DNA of 64,000 nt from Gemmatimonadaceae bacterium (lineage in GTDB: Bacteria; Latescibacterota; UBA2968; UBA8231). Below the pieces are notes generated by a model. The model had not been told where the DNA came from, did not search any database, and saw only the letters and a list, made by a program, of their open reading frames with translations. The position numbers and the translations under genes were made by a program. This document shows, in pieces, positions 52,342 through 63,236 of this stretch; position 1 is the stretch's first letter; the number at the start of each line of letters is the position of its first letter. The DNA lies in NCBI GenBank assembly GCA_026706075.1, contig JAPOZM010000031.1, positions 1 to 64,000 on the forward strand, written 5' to 3'.

Positions 52342-53343
52342 TCAGGCGCCCGGGTTGCGGTCGTCGCCGGACTCGCCCTCGCCGGTCTCGGAGATCGCGG
52401 TCCGCATCTCCGTATCCGACTGGATGTTGCGCATCCGGTAGTAGTCCATGATCCCGAGGTTGCCCGTTCGGAAGGCCTCGGCGATGGCCCGCGGCACCTC
52501 GGCCTCGGCCTCCTTCACGCGCGCCGACATCTCCTCCACCAGCGCCCTCATCTCCTGCTCGCGGGCCTGGGCCATGGCGCGGCGCTCCTCGGCCTTGGCC
52601 TGGGCGATCTTGAGATCGGCCTCGGCCTGCTCGGTCTGCAGCTTGGCGCCGATGTTGTCGCCCACGTCGACGTCGGCGATGTCGATGGACAGGATCTCGA
52701 AAGCCGTCCCCGAGTCGAGTCCCTTGCCCAGCACGGTCTTGGAGATCGAGTCGGGATTCTCGAGGACCTGCTTGTGGGTGTCGGCCGAGCCGACGGTGGT
52801 CACCACGCCCTCGCCGACGCGGGCGATGATCGTCTCCTCGCCGGCGCCGCCCACGAGTCGGTCGATGTTGGCCCGCACCGTGACCCGGGCCGTGGCCTTC
52901 ACCTGGATGCCGTCCTTGGCCACGGCGGCGATCAGGGGCGTGTTGATGACCTTGGGATTGACGCTGACCTTGACCGCCTCGAGCACGTCGCGACCGGCCA
53001 GGTCGATGGCGGCGGCCCTCTCGAAGGTCAGCTCGATGTTCGCCTTGTCCGCCGAGATCAGGGCCAGGATGACGGCGTCGACGTTGCCGCCGGCCAGGTA
53101 GTGGGCTTCCATCCGTTCCAGCAGCACCTCCAGGCCCGCCTTCTCGGCGCTGATCTTCGGGCGCACGATCGCCCCGGGAGGCACCTTGCGCAGGCGCATG
53201 CCCACCAGATCGCGGAAGATCCCCACCTTGACCCCCGCGAAGTACGCCGTGATCCAGAGCCCGACGGGTACGAAGTAGGTGAACAGGCTCAGGAAGATGA
53301 TGATCGCGAAGAGAATCGCGATGTAGAGCAGAGCCTCTGGCAT
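52342..53343 (-). CDS. floA: Flotillin-like protein FloA
   Basis: The 333-residue protein matches FloA: an N-terminal membrane hairpin ([21 protein letters not shown]), [20 protein letters not shown], a SPFH-like core ([30 protein letters not shown] near residue 135-160) and the heptad-rich [22 protein letters not shown] region near 235-255. FloA organises membrane microdomains. It is encoded with two NfeD proteins, as is usual. A GGAGAT ribosome-binding site precedes the ATG. Confidence 0.95.
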   Translation of the reverse strand: MPEALLYIAILFAIIIFLSLFTYFVPVGLWITAYFAGVKVGIFRDLVGMRLRKVPPGAIVRPKISAEKAGLEVLLERMEAHYLAGGNVDAVILALISADKANIELTFERAAAIDLAGRDVLEAVKVSVNPKVINTPLIAAVAKDGIQVKATARVTVRANIDRLVGGAGEETIIARVGEGVVTTVGSADTHKQVLENPDSISKTVLGKGLDSGTAFEILSIDIADVDVGDNIGAKLQTEQAEADLKIAQAKAEERRAMAQAREQEMRALVEEMSARVKEAEAEVPRAIAEAFRTGNLGIMDYYRMRNIQSDTEMRTAISETGEGESGDDRNPGA

Positions 53344-53364
53344 TGGAATCTCCTTTGGTTTCCG

Positions 53365-53871
53365 TTACTTCACGCGTTCGTGGACGACGACTCGGTTGCC
53401 GTGCACCTCCAGCACCGCCACGGCGGCGCCTTCGGCGATGAAGGCCCCGTCGGTCACCACGTCCACGATCTGGTTGCCGAAGCGGGCCCGGCCCGCCGGC
53501 CGCAGCGCCGTGAGGGCGACGCCCTGCTGTCCGACCAGTCCCTCCTGCTCGCCGGTGGCGGAGTTGTAGCCGGAGGCGCGGTCGGTGCGGTCCTCGCGCA
53601 CCATCCGCTGCCACGCCCGGTTGCGGATCAGCAGCCACACCAGGGCGCCGGTGCCGCTGAAGCCGAGGACGCCGATCACGGCGGCCGCCTCGGGCCCGAG
53701 ACGGTTGTAGGCGAAGAGGACGCCGAGGCAGACCGTGCCGAAGCCCAGGATCCCGAAGATGTTGAACCCCGGGACGACGAAGATCTCGAGCAGCACCAGC
53801 ACCAGGCCGAGCACGAGCAGGCCCACGCTGTAGATCCAGGGAAGCGCCTCGGCGCTGAGCAGTTGTTCCAC
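53365..53871 (-). CDS. NfeD-like membrane protein (short form)
   Basis: The 168-residue protein has three or four membrane segments (YSVGLLVLGLVLVLLEIFVVPG, ILGFGTVCLGVLFAY, AAVIGVLGFSGTGALVWLL) and a C-terminal OB-fold NfeD domain (EGLVGQQGVALTALRPAGRARF, RVVVHERVK). Short NfeD proteins partner flotillins. It lies between the long NfeD protease and FloA genes. Confidence 0.9.
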   Translation of the reverse strand: MEQLLSAEALPWIYSVGLLVLGLVLVLLEIFVVPGFNIFGILGFGTVCLGVLFAYNRLGPEAAAVIGVLGFSGTGALVWLLIRNRAWQRMVREDRTDRASGYNSATGEQEGLVGQQGVALTALRPAGRARFGNQIVDVVTDGAFIAEGAAVAVLEVHGNRVVVHERVK

Positions 53872-53884
53872 GTCTCCTCCGGCT

Positions 53885-55303
53885 CTAGGTGGCCCGCACC
53901 ACGACGCGGCTGCCCCGCGCCTGGACGATGCGCACCGTCGTCTGCTCGTCGATGTACTCGCCCTCGGCGATGATGTCCAGCCGCTTGCCGGCGAACTGGC
54001 CGATGCCCACGGGCCGCAGCTCGGTGAGGGTCACGCCCTCCATGCCGACCAGCTCGTGGTCCTGGTCCGTCGAGGCCGAGACGTAGCCCTCGGAAGCCGA
54101 GGTACGCCCGGCCAGGATCAGGTGCCGGAAGGCGGGCACTTTGGGCAGGGATCGGAGCAGGATCAGGGCCGCGGCGATACCGACGATCATGGAGAGGGCG
54201 AACTGCCCGACGACGCCGCTGATCTGCTCGAGGCTCCAGAACTCGAAGGCGGGGAGACGGGTCAGCAGCACGCTGGCCAGCATGCACAAGAACCCGGCCA
54301 CGCCGGCCAGGCCGAAGCCCGGGATGAAGGCGATCTCGGCGAAGAGCAGGCCGAGACCGACGAGGAACAGGAGCAGCTCCTCCCAGTCGGCCAGGTGGAC
54401 GATCAGGTGGCTGCCGAAGAACAGGGCCAGGGCCAGCAGCGCCATCGATCCGCCCAGGCCCCACCCGGGGGTGCGCACCTCGGCGATGAGTCCGAAGAGG
54501 GCCACCGACAGCAGGATCGAGGTGACGATGGGATGGGTGAGCAGGCGCACCACGCGCTCGGCCAGGTTGATGTTCACCTCGACGACCTCGGCCTCGGCCA
54601 GGTCGTAGATCGCCAGCAGCTCGGGCAGGGACTGGGCGGTCTCGTCGGCGAGGCCGTACTGCAGGGCCTGGTTGGTGGTCAGCGTGGCCGGCCTCCCCAC
54701 CTCGTCGCTGAAGCCGGGGATGTAGATGCGCTCGTCGACCATGGCCTCGGCGATCTCCGGGTCGCGCCCGGTGCGCTCGGCCGTGGCCCGCATCTCGGCG
54801 CTCATGACCGAGACGTACTTGTCGCCCGCCTTCTCCCCCGTGCCGGAGACCGGTGTCGTGGCGCCGATGGTGCCGCCCCTGACCATGACGATCTTGTCGC
54901 AGGCGATGGAGATCAGGGCCCCGGCGGAGATCGCCCGCTTGTCGATGAAGGCGATGGTCAGGGACTCGGCGTCGATGATGGCGTCGCGGATCACCGAAGC
55001 GGCGTCGACGCGGCCTCCGAAGGTGTCGATCTCGAAGACCAGGGCGTCGACCCCGGCCTCGTCGGCGTCCTCGACGACGCGCTCGACGTAGGCGGTGATC
55101 CCGGGGTCGATCATGCCGCCCTCGGTGTCCACCGTGCGCAGCCGCAGCAGATGGATCAGGGGCTGGCGGGCCTTCTCGGCGGCCGGGCCGGACTCGCCGG
55201 CCGGGGCCTCCTCACCGCCGAGAGGAAAGGCCGCGAGGGCGAGCAGCGACGCCGCCGGCAGCAGGCGCGTCCAACGTGGTTTGAGGAGGGGAGTAGGGGG
55301 CAT
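53885..55303 (-). CDS. NfeD family membrane-bound serine protease (ClpP class, long form)
   Basis: The 472-residue protein has a signal peptide, a ClpP-class protease domain (LVFEIDTFGGRVDAASVIRDAI, then AFIDKRAISAGALISIACD with the expected nucleophilic Ser, then GATTPVSG with the expected Lys region KAGDK), four to five membrane helices (about 235-365) and a C-terminal OB-fold domain (ELVGMEGVTLTELRPVGIGQFAGKRLD region, ending RVVVRAT). It should cleave membrane proteins such as stomatin/flotillin-type partners. First gene of the FloA operon, divergent from the Gfo/Idh/MocA gene. Confidence 0.93.
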   Translation of the reverse strand: MPPTPLLKPRWTRLLPAASLLALAAFPLGGEEAPAGESGPAAEKARQPLIHLLRLRTVDTEGGMIDPGITAYVERVVEDADEAGVDALVFEIDTFGGRVDAASVIRDAIIDAESLTIAFIDKRAISAGALISIACDKIVMVRGGTIGATTPVSGTGEKAGDKYVSVMSAEMRATAERTGRDPEIAEAMVDERIYIPGFSDEVGRPATLTTNQALQYGLADETAQSLPELLAIYDLAEAEVVEVNINLAERVVRLLTHPIVTSILLSVALFGLIAEVRTPGWGLGGSMALLALALFFGSHLIVHLADWEELLLFLVGLGLLFAEIAFIPGFGLAGVAGFLCMLASVLLTRLPAFEFWSLEQISGVVGQFALSMIVGIAAALILLRSLPKVPAFRHLILAGRTSASEGYVSASTDQDHELVGMEGVTLTELRPVGIGQFAGKRLDIIAEGEYIDEQTTVRIVQARGSRVVVRAT

Positions 55304-55395
55304 TCTCGGCCGGGGGGTTGGAGCGCTAGATCTTACCCCAGGGGCTCCGTCCTTGTCAATCGACCGGGACCCCCTCTACCCTTGGCGCCGGAGAA

Positions 55396-56416
55396 ATGCG
55401 AATGAAGATCCACGAGGCCCCGGTGCGCTGGGGCATCATCGGCTGCGGCGACGTGACCGAGGTGAAGTCGGGCCCGGCGCTGCACAAGGCGGAGGGTTCC
55501 GAGCTGGCCGCCGTGATGCGCCGCGACCGCGACAAGGCCCGGGACTACGCCCGGCGCCACGGGGTGCCGCGCTGGTACGACGACGCCGGCGCCCTGATCG
55601 AGGACGAGGGCGTCGACGCCGTGTACGTGGCGACGCCGCCGGACTCGCACCCCGAGTACACCCTCCGCGCCGCCGCCGCGGGCAAGCCGGTTTACGTGGA
55701 GAAGCCGATGGCGCGCACCGCCGCCGAGTGCGAGGAGATGGTGAGCGCCTGCCGCCGCGCCGGTGTGCCCCTCTTCGTCGCCTACTACCGCCGCCGCCTG
55801 CCCGTGCATCTGAAGGTCGCCGAGTTGCTCGCTCAGGGCGCCGTGGGCGGCGTCCGCACCGTGGCCATCCGGCTGTTCAAACCCGCCGGCGGCTCCGAGC
55901 ACACCCCGGACAGCCGGCCCTGGCGTGTCGATCCGGTCATCGCCGGCGAAGGCGGCCACTTCCACGACCTCGGCTGCCACCAGCTCGACCTCCTCGACTA
56001 CCTGCTGGGTCCGATCGAGGCGGCCGCGGGAGTGGCCCTGTGCCAGGGCGGCCTCTACGCCTGCCGCGACACGGTGACCGCCTCCTGGCGGCACGAGTCG
56101 GGGGCCGCCGGCAGCGGCGCCTGGTGCTTCGTCGCCGACTCGTCGACCCGCGTCGAGGAGATCGAGATCACCGGCGGCGATGGCTGCCTGCGTTTCGCCG
56201 CCTTCGACCTGGAGCGGCCCGTGCGGCTGGAACGCGGTTCCGAGGTGGAGGAGTTCGCCGTGCCCGCGCCGGCCCACGTGCAGCAACCCCTCATCCAGAG
56301 CGTCGTCGACGACCTGCTCGGCCGCGGCGCCTGTCCCAGCACCGGCGACAGCGCCCTGCGCACCGCCCGAGTGATGGACCGCATCCTGGGGCTGGAGCAG
56401 GGCGAGCGCCGGAGAC

Positions 56417-56445
<29 letters not shown>
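55396..56445 (+). CDS. Gfo/Idh/MocA family oxidoreductase
   Basis: The 349-residue protein has the NAD-binding [17 protein letters not shown] start, [22 protein letters not shown], the EKP motif ([10 protein letters not shown] near 100) and [22 protein letters not shown] near residue 185. It should oxidise or reduce a sugar or cyclitol derivative. The last 29 bases overlap the 3' end of the convergent response-regulator gene. Confidence 0.9.
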
Positions 56446-57786
<1,341 letters not shown>

Positions 57787-57811
<25 letters not shown>

Positions 57812-59097
57812 GAGTCCTTCCCGGGATGGGCCTGCCTGGGCAGGGCGATGGTGAAGCACGCCCCCTCCCCGGGGGCACTGTCCAAGGTGAGGCGGCCGCC
57901 GTGTGCCTCGACGATCTTGCGGGATGTCACCAACCCCAGGCCGGTGCCGTCCTCCTTGGTGGTGAAGAAGGGGGTGAAGAGCTTGTCGCGGATGTCGGCG
58001 GCGATGCCGGCGCCCGAGTCGCGAACGGAGACCCGGGCCCAGTCACCGTCCTCCCCGCCGACCTCGTCGATTCCAAGGTCGATGGCGCCGCCTTCCGGCA
58101 TGGCCTGGGCGGCGTTGAGGAGGAGGTTGAGGACCACCTGGCGGAAGCGCTCGACATCGACCTGGCCCATACAGGCGCGGCCGGGGAAGTCGCGGCGGAT
58201 GGTCACTCCGGGACTGCGGTCCTCGGCGTCGACCTCGAAGAAGGCCGCCGCCTCCTCCACGGCGGTCGCCAGATCGACAGGCTGCGTGTTCAGATCGAGG
58301 GGGCGGGTATAGCTCAGCATGCTGGAGACGATGCGGTTCAGCCGGGCCACGCCCTCGGTGATCTTGCCCACCAGGCGCCGGTTGGGGTCGCCCGGCGCGA
58401 GGTCCCGCTCCAGCAGGCTGGCGAAGCTGGCGATGCCGCCCAGGGGATTGCGGATCTCGTGGGCCACGGTGGCGGCCATCTCCCCGAGGGCGGCCAGGGT
58501 GTGCATGCGCCGCACCTGGCTCTCCAGGCGCTTGACCTCGGTCAGATCGGTGAAGAACTCGATGGCGCCCAGGACGTCGCCGTTGCCGTCGCGCACCACG
58601 GAGGTGCTGAAGCCGAGAGGGATCGAGCGGCCATCGGGGAGGCGCAGGTCCTTCTCCCGGTTCTGCAGGCTCTCGCCCTTGTCGAGAGTGTGGAGGACCG
58701 ACTCCTCCCGCTCTTCCGGGCGACCCATGACCTCCTCGTAGGCGCGGCCCAGGACCTCGTCCTGCGACCGGCCCGTGATCGTTTCGGCGGTACGGTTGAA
58801 GAGGGTGATGCGACGGTCGAGGCCGAGGACGAGCAGGCCTCCGGTCATGCTCTCGAGGATGTTGTTCAGGTAGTTGCTGACCCGGTCCTTCTCCACGAGG
58901 CTGTCCCGCAGCTCCCGGTTGGTCTCCTCCAGGCGCATGTTGAGGAACTCGAACCGCTCCTCGAGCTGCTTGTAGGCCTCCACGTAGCGCCGCGCCGTGT
59001 CCTCGAAGAGCGAGGACGAGGCCGCGAAGGCCTCCTCGAGTGGCATGTCCGCGTGGAGCTGGAGCACGCTCTGGGGGGCGGGTTCGGACGAGGCCAT
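57787..59097 (-). CDS. Soluble PAS-domain sensor histidine kinase (NtrB-like)
   Basis: The 436-residue protein has an N-terminal coiled coil, a PAS domain ([25 protein letters not shown] region near residue 85), a dimerisation box with phospho-His in [17 protein letters not shown] near residue 215, and the ATP-binding N box (LLLNAAQAM), G1 (DSGAGI) and G2 (GTGLGL). No membrane segment is present, so it senses an internal signal. The ATG at 59097 is chosen because AAGGAG lies five bases upstream; ATGs at 59112 and further up lack a ribosome-binding site. Confidence 0.93.
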
Positions 59098-59229
59098 CAC
59101 GCTCCTTGCCATCCGCCGGCCGGAGGGACCGCGGCGGTTCGGCTGCTTCTCGCGGCGGCCGGTGGGCCACCGCAACGCCGGTGCAAAGGGGATGGCGGGG
59201 CCCGGGGGAGGGGCCCGCTCGTGCAGATG

Positions 59230-59251
59230 GGAGAGCTTCGGGAAGCTCTCC
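59230..59251. terminator. Stem-loop between the omega-like gene and the histidine kinase gene
   Basis: GGAGAGCTT, CGGG, AAGCTCTCC is a perfect nine-base stem with a four-base loop just after the stop of the omega-like gene (minus strand). No T-tract follows, so it may attenuate or stabilise the transcript more than terminate it. Confidence 0.5.
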
Positions 59252-59256
59252 GGCCT

Positions 59257-59511
59257 TCAGCCCTCGGGGGTGGGGGGCGGTTCCGCGGGGCCTTCCTCGG
59301 TGACGACGATGCGGCCGTCGGAGTAATCGTTGAGGGCGCCCACGGTCGGGTTCGGCGTATCGATCTCGGAACCTTCGGGAACTTGCCGGAAGCGGCTGTT
59401 GATCTCGCGTGCCCTCTGGGAGAGGGCGCGGCAGGCAGCGTAGGAGTTGTCGGTGCCTTCCAGGCTGAAGTCGACTTCGCGGTTGAACATCGTACGCTGC
59501 GCGTCGGGCAT
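59257..59511 (-). CDS. Omega-like small subunit of RNA polymerase (RpoZ-like)
   Basis: The 84-residue protein has the pattern of FCB-type omega subunits: an N-terminal strand, NSYAACRALSQRAREINSRF near residue 22-41 (the conserved AxxRAR helix) and NPTVGALNDYSDGRIVV near 55-70. Omega stabilises the beta-prime subunit. The ATG at 59511 has AGGGAG upstream; an upstream start at 59583 would overlap the DUF1684 gene. The match is short, so the call is moderate. Confidence 0.6.
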   Translation of the reverse strand: MPDAQRTMFNREVDFSLEGTDNSYAACRALSQRAREINSRFRQVPEGSEIDTPNPTVGALNDYSDGRIVVTEEGPAEPPPTPEG

Positions 59512-59572
59512 GCGAATCTCCCTTGTTGGAGTCAACAAGATGCTTCCACTGTTGAACTTAGGGCCATACGCA

Positions 59573-60187
59573 TCACTTAGCAAGATCGCGAACAGCAGGG
59601 TCGGGACCAGGATTCAGCTCGCCGGCGCGGACGGCGAAGGGCAGCCGGTTCTCCTCCGGCGGCAGGGGGCAGATGTACTCGGGATTGTAGGCGCAGAACG
59701 GGTTGTAGGCGAGGTTGAAGTCCAGCACCCAGGTGCCGTTCCGGTCGGCGGCCACCGGCGCGTAGCGGCCCGCCCCGTAGGTCTGGCCGCCGTTGGTCTC
59801 GTCGGTGAAGAACACGCTGAGGCCGGGATCCTGATCGCTGCCGTAGACCTCGAGCCGGAACGACCGTCCTTCGCGCTCGAAGAGGAAGCGCCCGAGGCGC
59901 TGCACCACGGTGGTGGCGCCGGCGCTGTCGGGCATCGGCAGCCGGCGCACGCGCCCGTAGCGGTGAAACTCCCCGGGGATGCGCCACGCCGGGTCCACCG
60001 GGAAGTAGCGCAGGCCGGGGAAGCCGGCTGCGACCTCCGGCCGCAGCGGCGATTCGGGCCCGTGGCGGAAGAGGCTGTCCTTCAGGGCCCGCGTCGCCTC
60101 GATCTCCTCGATGAGGGCCTCTCCGCCCGGGGCCGCGCCGGCCCCGCCGACGCCGGCGAGGTGCAGGCCCATAAGGGCGAGAGCCAC
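59573..60187 (-). CDS. DUF1684 domain secreted protein
   Basis: The protein, about 204 residues from a GTG at 60187, has a hydrophobic N-terminus (ALALMGLHLAGVGGAGAA, likely signal peptide) and the DUF1684 pattern: RYFPVDPAWR, FTDETNGGQTYGAGRY near residue 135, and the characteristic NLAYNPFCAYNPEYICPLPP then ENRLPFAVRAGE near the end. Function of the family is unknown. The start is uncertain: an ATG at 60262 in the same frame would overlap the divergent SDR start, and an ATG at 60172 is also possible. Confidence 0.8.
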   Translation of the reverse strand: MALALMGLHLAGVGGAGAAPGGEALIEEIEATRALKDSLFRHGPESPLRPEVAAGFPGLRYFPVDPAWRIPGEFHRYGRVRRLPMPDSAGATTVVQRLGRFLFEREGRSFRLEVYGSDQDPGLSVFFTDETNGGQTYGAGRYAPVAADRNGTWVLDFNLAYNPFCAYNPEYICPLPPEENRLPFAVRAGELNPGPDPAVRDLAK

Positions 60188-60260
60188 CCACCGACCCGAT
60201 TGACGCTCGTGGGATGCGGGGGTTAATTCGCCGCCGCCCGCAGCCGGAAAGGGGATACGC

Positions 60261-61037
60261 ATGAGACTGAAGGATCGCGTCGCCATCGTCACCGGAGGCA
60301 GCTCCGGCATCGGCCGGGGGGTCTGCCTGGAGTTCGCCCGCGAAGGAGCGCTCGTGGTGGTGTCCGATATCCGCGAAGCCCCCAAGAAGGGACGGTACCA
60401 CGAGCAGGACACCACAACCCCCACGGTGGAGGAGATCGCAAAGATCGGCGGGAGGTCGCATTTCGTCCAGGCGGACATGGCCGACGAAGGCGCGGTGCGG
60501 AACCTCGTGGACGAGGCGGTGAGCACCTTCGGCGGCCTCGACATCATCGTCAACAACGCCGGCATCCACATCCCCGGCGACACCCAGGGGCTCAGCACCG
60601 CCCAGTGGGACCAGGTGGTGGCCGTCAACCTCCGGGGTCCCTTCCTGTTGACGAAGTACGCCGTGCCCCACCTGGAGAAGTCGGCCGCCGGCCGCGTGAT
60701 CCACATCGCCTCGGTGCACTCCTTCGGCGGCGGCGGAGGCCCCGCCTACGCGCCGGCCAAGGCGGGGATCGTCAACCTCACCCGGGACACCGCCGTGGAG
60801 CTCGCCGGCCGCGGCATCACCGCCAACGCCGTCTGCCCCGGGTACATCGAGACGGCGATCCAGGACTACCTGACGCCGGAGCAGATCGAGGCCAGCCGCG
60901 AGGCCACCCCCCTGCCGCGCTTCGGCCGGCCCCGCGACATCGGCCGCGCCTGCGTGTTCTTCGCCTCCGACGACGCCGAGTGGATCACCGGCACGGCCCT
61001 GCCCGTCGACGGGGGCTGGCTGGCACCGATCGGCTGA
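60261..61037 (+). CDS. Short-chain dehydrogenase/reductase (SDR)
   Basis: The 258-residue protein is a classical SDR: AIVTGGSSGIGRG (NAD(P) loop), DIIVNNAGIHIPG near residue 95, the catalytic Ser near ASVHSFGG, and YAPAK (Tyr-x-x-x-Lys) near residue 165, then NAVCPGYIETAI. A DxR pattern after the second strand (VSDIREAPKKG) favours NAD. The substrate is unknown. It is divergent from the DUF1684 gene. Confidence 0.92.
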   Translation: MRLKDRVAIVTGGSSGIGRGVCLEFAREGALVVVSDIREAPKKGRYHEQDTTTPTVEEIAKIGGRSHFVQADMADEGAVRNLVDEAVSTFGGLDIIVNNAGIHIPGDTQGLSTAQWDQVVAVNLRGPFLLTKYAVPHLEKSAAGRVIHIASVHSFGGGGGPAYAPAKAGIVNLTRDTAVELAGRGITANAVCPGYIETAIQDYLTPEQIEASREATPLPRFGRPRDIGRACVFFASDDAEWITGTALPVDGGWLAPIG

Positions 61038-61129
61038 CCGAGGACCCTGCGGCGGCCGTACGCAGAGCAGGCCTGCCCCCCACGAAGGAGTGCGGGGGTG
61101 CTTCCTGGCCGTGCCTCCAGCCGCCTTCC

Positions 61130-61925
61130 CTACAGGTCGAGGCTCAGACGCCCGTAGTAGAACCCGCCGTTGACACCGAACCGCGGCACCCGCCGGCTGT
61201 AGACAAAGCCACGGGAGCCGATGTTCGCCTGCTTCTCGTGCTCCTCCGGGAAGGTGTTGAGCAGGTTGTTGGCGCCCACCGCCAGACGCACCCCCGGCAG
61301 CAGGTCGCGGCCCACGTCCAGGTCGATGATCGTGCGGCCGTCGAAGGTCTCGTCGTGGTCGGTGTTCGCGGGCTTGTACTCCACCGGCCCGTACCAGGTC
61401 GCCCCGGTGAGGAGGCTGAGGCTGCCGAGGTCATAGCGCGCCGAGAGCCCGATCTTGGTCCGCGGCAGGGCGTCCTCGAAGCGGTTGCGCTCCTCGCGGT
61501 TGAAGAGGGTGTTCCGGATGACCTCGCGCTCCGCGTCGCCGGAGGCCCGGCCGTTGGCCTCCCGGAAGGCGGCCGTGATCTCGGGGATGTTGATCTCGTC
61601 GACGCTGGTGCCGGTGAGGTTGGCCGCCGCCGACAAGGTCAGGGCCCCCGCCCCGATGCCGGCGCCCCAGGTGGCCACCAGGTCGACGCCGCGGGTGGAG
61701 GGGTTCACGGCGTTGCGAAGAACTGGGCCTGGGTCACTCCCGCCCCCCGGAACGGCTCCCGAGAACCGGCTGGTGAGCACGATCCGGTCGTCGATGGCAA
61801 TGCCGTAGTAGTCGCCGTGATCGAGAGGTTGTCCAGGGGCCGGGCGGTGGTCCCGCCGCTCAGGTTGACGGAGGTCTCGGCCGCCAGCGGTCCGCCGCCG
61901 GGCGAATTGACACCGCCGATCCCGG
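61130..61925 (-). pseudogene. 3' remnant of a TonB-dependent receptor
   Basis: The last about 260 residues of a TonB-dependent receptor barrel are recognisable on the minus strand: LDNLSIT and YYGIAIDDRIVLTSRF, TRGVDLVATW, LPRTKIGLSARYDLGSLSLL, FDGRTIIDLDVGRDLLPGV, GANNLLNTFPEE and a final barrel strand ending in Leu. Two frame changes near 61700-61840 interrupt it (GVTQAQFF and YYGIAIDD lie in different frames). The plug, TonB box and most of the barrel are absent, so it is not functional. Confidence 0.8.
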
Positions 61926-62005
61926 GCTTCTACTTTCGCCTGCCAGTCGATGGGGACGGGCACCCGTCCCCGACACGCCCCCGGCGCAGGATCGACAAGC
62001 CGCCC

Positions 62006-63103
62006 ATGATACTGGTGAACCGGCACACCCGGGCCGGCGAAGCCCCCTTCCAGGCCACCCTCCGCATCGAGCCCGCCTCCCGCGTCGATCTGATCGACGT
62101 GAGGGGCAAGCTCCGCGAGGAGTTCGGCGCCGACTTCACGAAGTATCCCCGCGCCTTCTACATCTCCGACCACACCACGGCGGGCTACCTGGACCAGCGC
62201 CTCGCGGAGGTCTTCGACCACGACGGCGGCAACATTCAGGACTACCTCAAGCTCTTCCAGAAACTATTCCCCCCCGACGCCGGCTACGTCCACGACGAGC
62301 TCGACCGCCGCACCGAGCTCTCCGACAAGGAGCGCGCCACCGAGCCCCGCAACGCCGACTCCCACCTGACCTTCATGGGAGGCGGGCTGCACAACTCCGC
62401 CTCGTACGAGTTGAAGGGCGACGAGCCGGTCTGGTTCGTGGAGCTGGACGGCGTCCACGTGGGCGGCACCCGGCAGCGGCGCACCACCGTGATCGCCTAC
62501 AACGGCGAGGAGGAGGCGGGCCGCATGCAGGTGCCGGTGGCGGTCTCGTCTCACGCCATCGACGCCCAGAACCTGCGCGACCCGGCCCTCGGCTTCATCG
62601 GCCGCCTCGAGGAGATGGCCCGGGAGCACAAGGTCTCCTTCGGCCGCTTCGACGTCTCCCTGCCCCCCGAGGACCGAGGCGCGGGCCTGACGGTGAACGA
62701 GTACGAGACCCTGCTCATGACCCACGATCTGCGGGAGGTCCTCGCCAACCCCTTCCGCTACATGGCGCGCATGGGCCGGGGCGCTCTCCAGGTCCCTCGC
62801 AGCATACCCGCCAAGGCCCTGAACTACGCCCAGTACGACGCGGTGCAGATCTTCAACACGATCCTCGACCGCGCCGGCATGCGCCACTCGGTGGTGGAGA
62901 GAGTGGTCAACCGGGCCCTGGCGGTCCCGGTCTCCCATTTCCTGCGGATGAAGCGGGGGATCAGCCTTCCGGTACTCGACCGCGAGTCCAACGGCGCCGG
63001 GGAGATCGGCTGGGGCACCTACCAGAGCCCCATCCTCGTCCAGTGGAACGAGCCCGGCGGCTCCGCGCGGGCCCTTGACGTCAGGCTGGTGCGGTTCGTG
63101 TAA
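62006..63103 (+). CDS. YjbQ/UPF0047-domain protein with a C-terminal extension
   Basis: The 365-residue protein begins with a YjbQ/UPF0047-like domain (about residues 15-175): FYISDHTTAGYLDQRL around residue 50-66, YVHDELDRRTE, NADSHLTFMGGGLHNSASYEL near 125, and WFVELDGVHVGGTRQRRTTVIAY near 150, where the usual form is GxLxLGTWQxI. A further 190 residues form a domain I do not recognise (RLEEMAREHKVSFGRFDVSL, HDLREVLANPFRYMARMG, KALNYAQYDAVQIFNTILDR). The family has a reported weak thiamine-phosphate synthase activity. The ATG at 62006 directly precedes the first conserved strand. Confidence 0.7.
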   Translation: MILVNRHTRAGEAPFQATLRIEPASRVDLIDVRGKLREEFGADFTKYPRAFYISDHTTAGYLDQRLAEVFDHDGGNIQDYLKLFQKLFPPDAGYVHDELDRRTELSDKERATEPRNADSHLTFMGGGLHNSASYELKGDEPVWFVELDGVHVGGTRQRRTTVIAYNGEEEAGRMQVPVAVSSHAIDAQNLRDPALGFIGRLEEMAREHKVSFGRFDVSLPPEDRGAGLTVNEYETLLMTHDLREVLANPFRYMARMGRGALQVPRSIPAKALNYAQYDAVQIFNTILDRAGMRHSVVERVVNRALAVPVSHFLRMKRGISLPVLDRESNGAGEIGWGTYQSPILVQWNEPGGSARALDVRLVRFV

Positions 63104-63236
63104 GCCAGCCGCAGGCAAGGTCCCCCAGCAGGGGCCTTCCGGGTTCGACAGGTCTCGGTGGTCCTGCAAGGTCGACAGGCCCCGTTGACCAATCCTGTAC
63201 ATCTGTTGTAGCCCACAGGGGTGGAACACGGCCCAA

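Noticed and set aside
63113..63160. Terminator after the YjbQ-type gene
   Set aside because: AAGG-CCCC / GGGG-CCTT can pair only with a bulge and no T-tract follows.
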